This document shows, one piece after another, positions 1 through 7,355 of a stretch of DNA of 64,000 bases (position 1 is its first letter; each line of letters opens with the position of its first letter). A program made the position numbers and the translations under genes. The stretch is taken from assembly GCA_934691725.1 (NCBI GenBank), contig CAKUTF010000002.1, forward strand, positions 83,452 to 147,451, in the 5' to 3' direction. Below the pieces are notes generated by a model, which was given only the letters and a program-made list of their open reading frames with translations, ran no database searches and was not told where the DNA came from. The DNA is from an uncultured Fibrobacter sp. Lineage in GTDB: Bacteria; Fibrobacterota; Fibrobacteria; Fibrobacterales; Fibrobacteraceae.

Positions 1-400
1 CGCTAGCCGGGAATTTCCCCGTCGAAAGTTCCGTTACCCGAGGTGCTTCAAGAACGGAACGGGAAAGCGTTTTTCCGGTTTTCCAGTCCGCCGTCGGAAA
101 ATTCCTGTTCAAATCGACACCATGGGAATTTCCCCGCGTTCCCCGCAAGACTCCGTCCGGATTCAACGCCAAGACGCAAGCGACATGCAAAGGAACCTCC
201 CAAAGCATCCGCAAGGCACGGGAAAGCAAAAAGGTCGTTTCCGGTTCTTCGCCATGTATCGCGGCAAAGACCAAGAGACGAGGCTCTTTTCGAGAAGGCA
301 AGTAGCGGAGCGGAATACCATCAACGGATCGTCCGAACACTTTTAATTCAAACGGGAAAACTCCCCGGGAAGCGGCATTCCGAAATTCCGAAGCGCTCAC
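1..400 (-). CDS. mpaA: MpaA-like zinc carboxypeptidase (M14), 3' end outside window
   Basis: I translated the minus strand from a GTG at 398-400, which overlaps the stop of the upstream M15 gene as GTGA and follows a GAGGA ribosome site. The reading frame stays open to the window edge (about 133 codons). It shows the M14 zinc motif HGEEP (His49, Glu52 of HxxE), then NPDG near residue 80 and VDLNRNFP near 95-102, which carries the substrate-binding Asn/Arg. This pattern, including the short spacing, is that of murein tripeptide amidase MpaA, which removes the diaminopimelate part of cell-wall peptides in the cytoplasm. The third zinc ligand and catalytic Glu would lie outside the window. Coupling to an M15 peptidase supports a role in peptidoglycan turnover. 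Other M14 carboxypeptidases remain possible. Confidence 0.78.
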   Translation of the reverse strand, partial: MSASEFRNAASRGVFPFELKVFGRSVDGIPLRYLPSRKEPRLLVFAAIHGEEPETTFLLSRALRMLWEVPLHVACVLALNPDGVLRGTRGNSHGVDLNRNFPTADWKTGKTLSRSVLEAPRVTELSTGKFPAS

Positions 401-1083
401 CGGGATTTATCCTCAAAATAAGGAAAGACATAGTCGCGCATCAGCTCGTCAAAATGTTCCAGAACGGCCTCTTTCAGTTCCATTTCGGAGCGTTCATAAA
501 TGGTCCGCAGCATTTCGGGTTCAAAAAGGGCTTCCTGTTCGGCTGCCGACGCCCGGTGGGAAATGTGCCAGCGTTCCGGTCGAATTTTCCCGCGCCCCGG
601 CACGAAGACCCGTTCAAAGCCGAAAGCCTTTCCGGTCTGAATCTGTTCCGAAAGCCAACGGTGAAAAGGCGCAAACATCCCGGAACATTCTTCTTCGGTC
701 AGTTCGACTTCATAGCCATCCGGCACGCTGTTCCCGTCTATCACATCGAGTTCCGTTCCAAAGTGATGCCGCGACGCTCCGGGAAGAGCCGACCAGAGGA
801 GAATGGACCGCATCCGCTCCGTTGCATTTTCCGGAACTTTTCGAAACGGGATTCCGTCCGCATCTAACAATTTCAACTTGCCGGTCGCTTTGCGATTCCA
901 GATGGAAAGCTGCCTGTCGAAAGAACGGAACGCACTTTCCACGCGGATATCGAAACCCGATTTTCTGGCGCTTTCGGATAGTTTCAAAAAAGGCTCCAAC
1001 ACGGAATTTCGTACAAAGTAATTCGTAGAGGGGATTTGGACGAGATTTTCCTTTTCAAGCCCATAAGGCGATAGCGGTTTCAT
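397..1083 (-). CDS. M15B (VanY/LdcB-type) D-alanyl-D-alanine or L,D-carboxypeptidase
   Basis: A 228-residue protein with the complete M15 zinc signature: SRHHFGTELD at 104-113 (His106, Asp113) and PERWHIS at 169-175 (catalytic Glu170, zinc His173). Family members trim the terminal D-Ala from stem peptides. No clear signal peptide is visible, so it may act on cytoplasmic recycled peptides, in line with the following mpaA-like gene. Its start overlaps the ruvC stop as ATGA and its stop overlaps the next gene as GTGA, so the three genes look translationally coupled. Whether the substrate is a D,D or L,D bond cannot be read from the sequence. Confidence 0.85.
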   Translation of the reverse strand: MKPLSPYGLEKENLVQIPSTNYFVRNSVLEPFLKLSESARKSGFDIRVESAFRSFDRQLSIWNRKATGKLKLLDADGIPFRKVPENATERMRSILLWSALPGASRHHFGTELDVIDGNSVPDGYEVELTEEECSGMFAPFHRWLSEQIQTGKAFGFERVFVPGRGKIRPERWHISHRASAAEQEALFEPEMLRTIYERSEMELKEAVLEHFDELMRDYVFPYFEDKSR

Positions 1084-1649
1084 TCCGGAAGCGATCCTCC
1101 CATTTTTAGGACAAGCGCACGCAATGCCGCATTTTTTGAAGAGCGCGACAAAGGCTTTGACTTTTTACATACAAATTCATTTCGAGAAAACAGGTGCGTA
1201 CAGGCGACAGCCAAGGCATCTGTCGCATCGAGCTTTACATTTTCCTTCTCGATTTCAAGCCGTGCCGTCACCATGTAGGCGACTTTTTCTTTCGACGCGG
1301 CGCCGTCCCCCGTAACCACTTGCTTGACCGAACGCGGACTGTATTCAAAAAATTCCATGCCGCGACGATGGCACATCACAAGGATAGCCCCGCGGACATG
1401 TCCTAAAATCATTGCGCTGTGGACATTCTTCGCAAAGAAAGCGCTTTCCATGCTAAAGACGGTTGGCTTGTAAAGTTCCACCAGATTTTCCAAATCGCAG
1501 ACGATCTTCACCAGCCGATCTTCAAAGGCATCCTTTTTCGGAGCGGAAAGCGTTCCATATTCGAGGACTCGAATCGGAACATTTTCATCCTTTTCCAAAA
1601 AAGCGTAGCCCGTCGTATAGGAGCCCGGATCTATCCCGAGAATAATCAT
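1080..1649 (-). CDS. ruvC: Crossover junction endodeoxyribonuclease RuvC
   Basis: A 189-residue RNase H-fold resolvase that cuts Holliday junctions after branch migration by RuvAB. The four acidic catalytic positions are visible: Asp7 in GIDPGS, Glu68 in SMESAFF, and Asp141 and Asp144 in DATDALA. These match the spacing of the E. coli enzyme (7, 66, 138, 141). The usual length is about 170-190. It starts at ATG 1649 and is the first gene of the three-gene minus-strand group; no ruvA or ruvB is present next to it in this window. Confidence 0.96.
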   Translation of the reverse strand: MIILGIDPGSYTTGYAFLEKDENVPIRVLEYGTLSAPKKDAFEDRLVKIVCDLENLVELYKPTVFSMESAFFAKNVHSAMILGHVRGAILVMCHRRGMEFFEYSPRSVKQVVTGDGAASKEKVAYMVTARLEIEKENVKLDATDALAVACTHLFSRNEFVCKKSKPLSRSSKNAALRALVLKMGGSLPE

Positions 1650-2040
1650 GGCATAGAATTTAAAAAGATTAGGCTTCCAGGTACACTGTTTTCGTTCCCC
1701 ATTCTAGCTTGGAACAGCAGACGTCTAGGTTCAGTGGCTAGTGGTCAGTGAGCAGTAGTCAGAACTGCGGACATCTATGTTCAGGGATTAGGGAGTAGGG
1801 AACAGGGATTAGTCTGCGGACATCTAAGAGAATGAGAAATTAGCAATGAGTAATGAGAAATGAGTCTGCGAACGTTAAACTTCCGAGAGCCAAGAACATC
1901 GACGCCTGTAAATCTAAGCTCTAATGCTCATCTGTCATTCCCGTGCTCACTATGTTGTCATTCCCCGGCTTGACCGGGGAATCCCCTTTAAGGAATGGAA
2001 TTTGACAGGTTAGCAAGCTTGCCGAGCTAAGCTCCGGGCA
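1650..2040. repeat. Intergenic heptad mosaic, copy R1, with REP-like hairpin
   Basis: A gene-free stretch between ruvC and ychF. From 1734 to about 1865 it reads as consecutive degenerate 7-mers (GTGGCTA, GTGGTCA, GTGAGCA, GTAGTCA; then GGGATTA, GGGAGTA, GGGAACA, GGGATTA; then GAAATTA, GCAATGA, GTAATGA, GAAATGA). The blocks are separated by punctuation words of the type TGCGGACATCTA at about 1720, 1766 and 1812. A perfect hairpin TTCCCCGG-CTTGA-CCGGGGAA lies at 1961-1981, followed by a word related to AGCGAGCTTGTCGAGCTAAG. Three more copies of this composite occur in the window. Confidence 0.85.
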
Positions 2041-3141
2041 TCACACGTTGAAGAGGTAATACATGATGTCGCCGTCCTGGACGATGTATTCCTTGCCTTC
2101 GGTGCGTACGACGCCGGCTTCCTTTGCCGCATTCCAGGAACCGTATTTGCGGAAGTCGTCGAAGCTGAGAGTCTCGGCGCGGATGAAACCCTTTTCGAAA
2201 TCCGAGTGGATGACCCCGGCGCACTGGGGAGCCTTGGAGCCGGCGGTAAATGTCCATGCGCGGCATTCCTTTTCGCCGGCGGTAAAGAAAGTATGCAGAC
2301 CGAGTATCCGGTAGCCTTCGCGGACGACGGAATCAAGCCCCGATTCCTTCATGCCGAGTTCTTTCAGAAATTCAGCCTTGTCCGCGGGTTCCATCTTGGA
2401 AAGCTCCTCTTCGATTTTTCCGCTGATGACGACGACGGAGGCGCCTTGTTTTTTCGCAAATTCTTCGAGCTGCGAAACGTATCGGTTGCCCTTTCCCAGA
2501 TCCTCTTCGCGGATGTTCGCGCAATAGAAAAGCGGTTTTGCGGTGAGGAGCGCAAGGTCCTGTACGATAGCATCGAGAGCATCGCCGTTCTTTCCGATGA
2601 ATTCCCTCGCGCTTTTTCCGGTTTCGAGACCTTTTTTCAGAATTTCGCAGGCTTCGACGTTTTCCTTCGCCTTGGCGTTTCCTGTCCGGGCGGCCTTGTT
2701 TTCGCTTGCGAAGCGCTTTTCGACGGAGTCGAGGTCTTTCAGGATCAGTTCCGTTTCGATAATGTCGATGTCGCGAACCGGATCGACGGTTCCGAGTACA
2801 TGCGTGATGTCGTCATCGTCAAAGCAGCGGACCACTTCCATGATGGCGTTGCATTCGCGGATATGCGTGAGAAACTGGTTGCCGAGACCTTCGCCCTTGC
2901 TCGCCCCTTTGACAAGCCCTGCGATATCGACAAATTCCGTCACGGCGGGGACGATGGACTTGGGATGATAGACTTTGACCAGTTCGTTCAGACGGTCGTC
3001 GGGAACGCTTACCATGCCGACATTCGGTTCGATTGTACAGAACGGATAGTTGGCGGCTTCTGCGCCTGCGTTGGTGATGGCGTTAAAGATCGTACTTTTG
3101 CCGACATTCGGGAGGCCGACGATTCCGCACTTAAGACTCAT
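2041..3141 (-). CDS. ychF: Ribosome-binding ATPase YchF (Obg-like P-loop ATPase)
   Basis: A 366-residue member of the OLA1/YchF branch of Obg GTPases, which binds ATP and associates with the ribosome. The P-loop GLPNVGKST is at residues 8-16, and the switch region DIAGLVKGASKGEGLGNQFL is typical. The C-terminal TGS domain ends with GDIMYYLFNV. I chose ATG 3141 (MSLKCGIVG) over the upstream ATG at 3177 because it follows AAGGAG at ideal distance and matches the usual YchF N-terminus and length of about 363. Confidence 0.97.
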   Translation of the reverse strand: MSLKCGIVGLPNVGKSTIFNAITNAGAEAANYPFCTIEPNVGMVSVPDDRLNELVKVYHPKSIVPAVTEFVDIAGLVKGASKGEGLGNQFLTHIRECNAIMEVVRCFDDDDITHVLGTVDPVRDIDIIETELILKDLDSVEKRFASENKAARTGNAKAKENVEACEILKKGLETGKSAREFIGKNGDALDAIVQDLALLTAKPLFYCANIREEDLGKGNRYVSQLEEFAKKQGASVVVISGKIEEELSKMEPADKAEFLKELGMKESGLDSVVREGYRILGLHTFFTAGEKECRAWTFTAGSKAPQCAGVIHSDFEKGFIRAETLSFDDFRKYGSWNAAKEAGVVRTEGKEYIVQDGDIMYYLFNV

Positions 3142-3186
3142 GCTGAACTCCTTGCTAATCGAGCGCAAATTTAGCATTTTTGGAAT

Positions 3187-4023
3187 ATGAAAATTTTAAA
3201 AGCAAAGAATGTTGCCGTTTTACTTTTGCCCTTTACGCTTGCTTCCTGTGCAGGGAACCGGGCGACGGAAAATCCGACGGGAGATTCGGCATGTGCGGAA
3301 TGCGGCGAACAGGGAGAAATGGAGCTGGAAATTTTTGACGAAAGAGGCTTTGTCGAGCTGAATCCGAATTTTTTGGATTTGGAAAAAAGTTCGGCGACAA
3401 TCGGAAGCTTTCCCGCTTTGAACGTCATGGCGGAATGCCCCGACGGAAACAAGATTTGCCACAGTTTTAGCGAAGACGCCGTGGATTTTGATCTGGCGCA
3501 TTTTGAAGATTCCCTGTTCGAAAGGCGCTTCCCGACGATGCGCCACGAGCAGATGCTAGAAGGCTTGCGGATTCCCGAAGCGGATTCTTCCTGGATTAGG
3601 GAGGCGCTAAAGAAAATGCTCGGGCAAGAATTTGCGGACGGGAAAAAGCTTTCGGACGTTTCGCCGTGGGAGTCTCGGGCGGATTCCGTCACCGCGTATT
3701 CGGTCTTTGACCGGGATGTTCCCCAGCCTCTCCGTGCGGAACTTTTAAAAATTTCCCGCCGATACAATGTCCGTTATTTGACTTTACCCGTTACGGTTCA
3801 GGTGAAAATTTTACCGAAACTCGGAAAAAGCGGTGGCTTTGCGTGGAAATCCCTGTGGACCTTGTGGGATGCGCGTCTCGGAAAACCTATGCTTTTGAGC
3901 TATCATGCGTTTGCGGCGAAGACAAGAAGCCGGGTCGCGCCCGAGCGTGGCTGGGCGGCTCCTTTTGCGGAACGCCTTGCACGGGAATTGTTCCTCGATC
4001 CCGAAAGCGTGGAGAACCATTAG
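3187..4023 (+). CDS. Hypothetical lipoprotein
   Basis: A 278-residue protein with a signal peptide and lipobox (LASC, Cys near residue 21), so it is expected to be membrane anchored. After the lipid Cys there is a low-complexity acidic stretch with a Cys pair (CAECG). The rest shows no domain that I recognise. It is transcribed divergently from ychF, and its stop overlaps the stop of the convergent GH8 gene by a few bases. Function unknown. Confidence 0.75.
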   Translation: MKILKAKNVAVLLLPFTLASCAGNRATENPTGDSACAECGEQGEMELEIFDERGFVELNPNFLDLEKSSATIGSFPALNVMAECPDGNKICHSFSEDAVDFDLAHFEDSLFERRFPTMRHEQMLEGLRIPEADSSWIREALKKMLGQEFADGKKLSDVSPWESRADSVTAYSVFDRDVPQPLRAELLKISRRYNVRYLTLPVTVQVKILPKLGKSGGFAWKSLWTLWDARLGKPMLLSYHAFAAKTRSRVAPERGWAAPFAERLARELFLDPESVENH

Positions 4024-5195
4024 AAAAGAGCTTCGATGCGGGATGTTTCGCTCAGAGCGATAAGCCCTAGCATGTAGAGAAGTCCGTCGTAGTACCGCCA
4101 TTTTCCGGTGGGAATCGGCGTATTCCAGAAAGTCGCTAAAAACGGGCGGGCCAGCTCGATGTCTTTTGTATCGGTCAAGTCGAGCGCGCTCGTTGCCGCG
4201 GCATTCATTGCGATAAGTCCCGGGGTAATCGGTCGCGCATCTGTCGAGGCAGAGCCGTCGATGCGGTAATCCGCAAGGCTTAGACGATTGGAACGGAAAA
4301 AACGGAGAAGCCTGCGGATGGAATCCCGTTCGAAAGTTTTAGCTTTTTCGCGTTCGCTTTCACAGACGCCCGAAATTTCCCAGTTGAAATCCATTGCAAG
4401 ATTCAAGGCGACCCGCCAGGCGTCTCCGCTAAAACATTCGCTTGCCGGGTAAAAGTCGGTATGCTTCGGGGAACCGTCGAATTCCGCATAGTCGGGGAAA
4501 AGCCCCGTTTCGGGATGAGATGCGCGCATGAGGAAAGCGAGACTTTCGCGATAGACATTTTCCCAAAAAAGGTCTTGGGTTTCCCTGGCGAAAAGTCGGT
4601 AAAAGGCAAGCGTGTGGTAACTCGGATCGGTGAACTCGTTTCCCTTGACGGGTGAAAACCGGACCAGAAAATTTCCCGGATGAAACATCGCCTGGATCTT
4701 TTCCGAAGGCTTTTTGTGCGCCATCTGCCGAAGCAAGGAAGAGGCTTCGCGTTTATATTCAGGGCGTTTGAATTTTCGGGAGGCGATAAGGAGGGCCGCG
4801 GCAAAGTATTCTTCGCCGTCGGGTGCGGCACCGGCGTCAATCTTGTAGAATCTCTTCGGATTTTGGCGGATTCCGACTTGCCAGGCGAAATACGGCGAAA
4901 AGTCTCCGCGTGAATTTTTCAGAAATTTTTTGGAAAAGTACCAGAGTGACCGAAACAGGGATTCCATACCGAGTTCCGCGGCGATAAACATCCCGTAGCT
5001 CATGCCTTCGCTGCGGATATCCGAATGTCCGATATCGACGATATAGTTGAGTCGTTCGAAATCAAAGCAGATTCGCTCGTTTTCCTTGTCACCGCAAAAA
5101 AGGCTGCGGAAACATTTCCGGATTTTAGCCTGGACATCCGTGTCGCCTTTGCCGATGATCCGGAACGGACTCTTGAAGTTTCCACAAAAATTCAT
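4020..5195 (-). CDS. GH8 reducing-end xylose-releasing exo-oligoxylanase (Rex-like)
   Basis: A 391-residue glycoside hydrolase family 8 protein without a signal peptide, so probably cytoplasmic, where it would release xylose from the reducing end of imported xylo-oligosaccharides. The motif DIRSEGMSYGM holds the general acid Glu63, APDGEEYF is at 124-131, and SGDAWRV holds Asp258. These line up with Glu70 and Asp263 of the 388-residue Bacillus Rex enzyme. The start at 5195 overlaps the HAD gene stop as ATGA; a longer reading frame upstream exists but would run through the HAD gene. A different oligosaccharide specificity within GH8 cannot be excluded. Confidence 0.88.
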   Translation of the reverse strand: MNFCGNFKSPFRIIGKGDTDVQAKIRKCFRSLFCGDKENERICFDFERLNYIVDIGHSDIRSEGMSYGMFIAAELGMESLFRSLWYFSKKFLKNSRGDFSPYFAWQVGIRQNPKRFYKIDAGAAPDGEEYFAAALLIASRKFKRPEYKREASSLLRQMAHKKPSEKIQAMFHPGNFLVRFSPVKGNEFTDPSYHTLAFYRLFARETQDLFWENVYRESLAFLMRASHPETGLFPDYAEFDGSPKHTDFYPASECFSGDAWRVALNLAMDFNWEISGVCESEREKAKTFERDSIRRLLRFFRSNRLSLADYRIDGSASTDARPITPGLIAMNAAATSALDLTDTKDIELARPFLATFWNTPIPTGKWRYYDGLLYMLGLIALSETSRIEALF

Positions 5196-5854
5196 CGAAT
5201 ATCCTCTTTTAATGAATCGAACAGGGATGTCCCGTTTTGAAAAAGCCTCGTCCGCATACCGACCGAAGCCGCCCCGCGGATATCGCACTCGGGATCGTCG
5301 CCGACAAATAATGTCGTTTCCGGCTTTGTCCCGAGCCTTTCCAATGCGATTTCGAAGATTCGCGGATCGGGCTTCTTGGCATGGACTTCTCCCGAGATAA
5401 TCACGGCATCGAGTATTTTTAAAAGACCGTTTCTGCGAAGGACCTTTCGCACATGGGGAGCGTGTTGAAAATTTGAAATGACGCCGACCTTGACCCCCTT
5501 TTCCTTCAATGTTCGAAGCAGGGCTTTCGTTTCCGGATGAATCGGAATGAAACATTGCCAGCGGTTCATGGACGTGGCTGCGGTGTGCTTAATCCAGTTT
5601 TCGTATGGATTTTTTCCGTAGAGCTTCGCTAGATGCTTTAAGCGGGCTTCGTATTCGGTGTAGCGGTTATCTTCCGGAATCTCTTCCGAAAAAAAATGCC
5701 TGCACCGCCTAGCGACCTGGGCCGCTGTCGTGGAAACGCCGAGACTTTTCAGCGCTTGCGCAAGATCTTCATGCCAGATGGAAAAAGCCTTGGACATATT
5801 GCCATAGGTGAAGAGAGTCCCGTACAGGTCAAAAAGGATGCCGGCGATTTCCAT
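5192..5854 (-). CDS. HAD superfamily hydrolase
   Basis: A 220-residue HAD fold protein. Motif I is FDLYGTLF with the nucleophile Asp9, motif II is GVISNF, the motif III lysine is in HAKKPDPRIF, and motif IV is VGDDPECDIRGA. The residue two after the nucleophile is Tyr rather than Asp, as in haloacid dehalogenase-type and YjjG-like members, so a standard phosphatase mechanism with an Asp acid/base is not obvious. It is coupled to the GH8 gene. The substrate is unknown. Confidence 0.85.
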   Translation of the reverse strand: MEIAGILFDLYGTLFTYGNMSKAFSIWHEDLAQALKSLGVSTTAAQVARRCRHFFSEEIPEDNRYTEYEARLKHLAKLYGKNPYENWIKHTAATSMNRWQCFIPIHPETKALLRTLKEKGVKVGVISNFQHAPHVRKVLRRNGLLKILDAVIISGEVHAKKPDPRIFEIALERLGTKPETTLFVGDDPECDIRGAASVGMRTRLFQNGTSLFDSLKEDIR

Positions 5855-5863
5855 TTTTTGTCT

Positions 5864-6166
5864 TTAGACTTCGTAATCGATGACTGCGCGGTCCGTCGAA
5901 ACCTTGCCGATGAACTGCTTGATTTCGACATGGGCGGGAAAATCCTGGTAGAAGTCGAGATCCTTTTTCGAGGCAAATGCGGTGACTAGCCCTAAGTCCC
6001 AGGCGGCTGCGCTGCGGTTGAAATCAACACCGGATTCGATTGCCAGAAGCCCCGGGACCTTGCCGTCGAGAGTCTTGAAAAGTTCGACGATTTTCTTCCC
6101 GTTTTCGGAGGCGGATGCGCCTTCGGCTTCTTTTTTCAGTTTCCAGAGAACGATATGTTTAATCAT
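5864..6166 (-). CDS. Dabb (stress-responsive alpha/beta barrel) domain protein
   Basis: A 100-residue single-domain protein. The opening MIKHIVLWKLK, the central GLLAIESGVDFN and the ending VSTDRAVIDYEV follow the Dabb ferredoxin-like dimer fold. Members of this family are small cytoplasmic dimers of mostly unknown function. It lies 9 bp upstream of the HAD gene and a few bases after the glycosyltransferase gene, so it is probably cotranscribed with both. Confidence 0.85.
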   Translation of the reverse strand: MIKHIVLWKLKKEAEGASASENGKKIVELFKTLDGKVPGLLAIESGVDFNRSAAAWDLGLVTAFASKKDLDFYQDFPAHVEIKQFIGKVSTDRAVIDYEV

Positions 6167-6170
6167 GGAA

Positions 6171-7355
6171 TTATCCTTCTAGGAGTTTTTGGTACAGCGA
6201 AAGCTGCCGTTCGAAACAGCTTTGCCAGCTGAATTTTTTTGCATAGTCCACAGCGTTCCGTTTGAGGCTCGGCAGGTCCATTCTTGAAATTCGGATAATT
6301 GAATCGGCGAGTGCTTGCGGGGTGCGCTCTTCGAGCAGCACCCCGGCGCCCGATGCGCGGAGATGCTCGGCGGCGGCGCCGGTCGATGCGGCGACTAGCG
6401 CATCGCCGCAAGCGAGGCTTTCCAGAATGGAAAGCCCAAAGGTTTCCCAACCGGAAAGCGCAAGAGACAGGTCCGTGCTAGCGTAACGCTTCGCCATTTC
6501 TCCCGTGCCGTTGATAAATCCTTCGTAACGGATATGCTTGAACCTCTTCTCGGCTTCCTTGACTTTCGGAAGATCCGGTCCCGTTCCCGCAAAGAGAACC
6601 GCCGGTTCGCTGCCGAGCTTTTCGCAAAGAATCGGGTAAGCGAGAAGGAAAAGCCTTAGACCTTTTTCGTCGCAGAACCTGTGCGGGAAAAAAATCGTGA
6701 GACGGTTCGGGTCGCCAGCTTTTAACATCTGGACCAGGGTTTCGTCCCGCGCTTCCGGGCGAAAGGTTTGCAAATCGACGCCCAGCGGAACCCATTCCAG
6801 TCGATTTCCGTCAAAGCCGTTTCTTTCCATGCGGTCTAGCACTTCGCGCGAACTCGCTTCGAGCGTTCGGTAATCTCGGAAGCTTGTCCGCGCATAGGAA
6901 AAAGCGGCGGATTCAGCAAACCGTGCGATTTTGGAAAGCCCCCATTTTTCAAAGAAGCGACGGACGTAGGTGACGGGAAAATCCGCATGCCAGAAGGCGG
7001 TCAGTACGGAATTTTTTGAAACTTTTTTTGCAGCCTTGGAAACCGCCTTGGGCAAAACATACGGGGAACCGACTTCAATGATATCCGGTTGGTATTTTTC
7101 CAGATAAGGCCGGATGTCCTTTTGCTTCCACAAAAAACGGTATTCCCAGTTTCCGGGAAAGCGGAACGCCTTCCGGTGTTCGATGACAAGCGATTTGGAA
7201 ACCTTCTCGGTGAAAGTCCTGGCATCGTTCTGGACAAAGACCAGGGTGGCGTCATCCCTTTCCCTGTAAAATTTCATGCGTTCCAAATGGTAACGCCTGA
7301 CGCCTCCGCCCGAAGGACTCCAGAAATTGTTGAAATCGACGATGACTAGGCTCAT
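6171..7355 (-). CDS. GT4-family glycosyltransferase
   Basis: A 394-residue GT-B fold enzyme. The N-terminus has the Gly-rich acceptor loop SPSGGGVRRYHLERM, and the C-terminal half has FPHRFCDEKG and the EX7E nucleotide-sugar motif in WETFGLSILESLACG, followed by AASTGAAAEHL. It would transfer a sugar from an NDP-sugar to a lipid, glycan or small acceptor in the cytoplasm. The acceptor cannot be deduced. The start overlaps the stop of the upstream CHC2-type gene as ATGA. Confidence 0.9.
   Translation of the reverse strand: MSLVIVDFNNFWSPSGGGVRRYHLERMKFYRERDDATLVFVQNDARTFTEKVSKSLVIEHRKAFRFPGNWEYRFLWKQKDIRPYLEKYQPDIIEVGSPYVLPKAVSKAAKKVSKNSVLTAFWHADFPVTYVRRFFEKWGLSKIARFAESAAFSYARTSFRDYRTLEASSREVLDRMERNGFDGNRLEWVPLGVDLQTFRPEARDETLVQMLKAGDPNRLTIFFPHRFCDEKGLRLFLLAYPILCEKLGSEPAVLFAGTGPDLPKVKEAEKRFKHIRYEGFINGTGEMAKRYASTDLSLALSGWETFGLSILESLACGDALVAASTGAAAEHLRASGAGVLLEERTPQALADSIIRISRMDLPSLKRNAVDYAKKFSWQSCFERQLSLYQKLLEG

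Noticed and set aside
43..867. Open frame of 274 codons on the plus strand
   Set aside because: It is antisense to the M14 and M15 peptidase genes, whose catalytic motifs are clear; composition is that of a shadow frame.
1650..2040. Insertion sequence remnant in the intergenic mosaic
   Set aside because: No transposase frame or terminal inverted repeat with target duplication was found at any of the four copies.
2206..3174. Open frame of 322 codons on the plus strand
   Set aside because: It lies antisense to ychF and has no recognisable motif.
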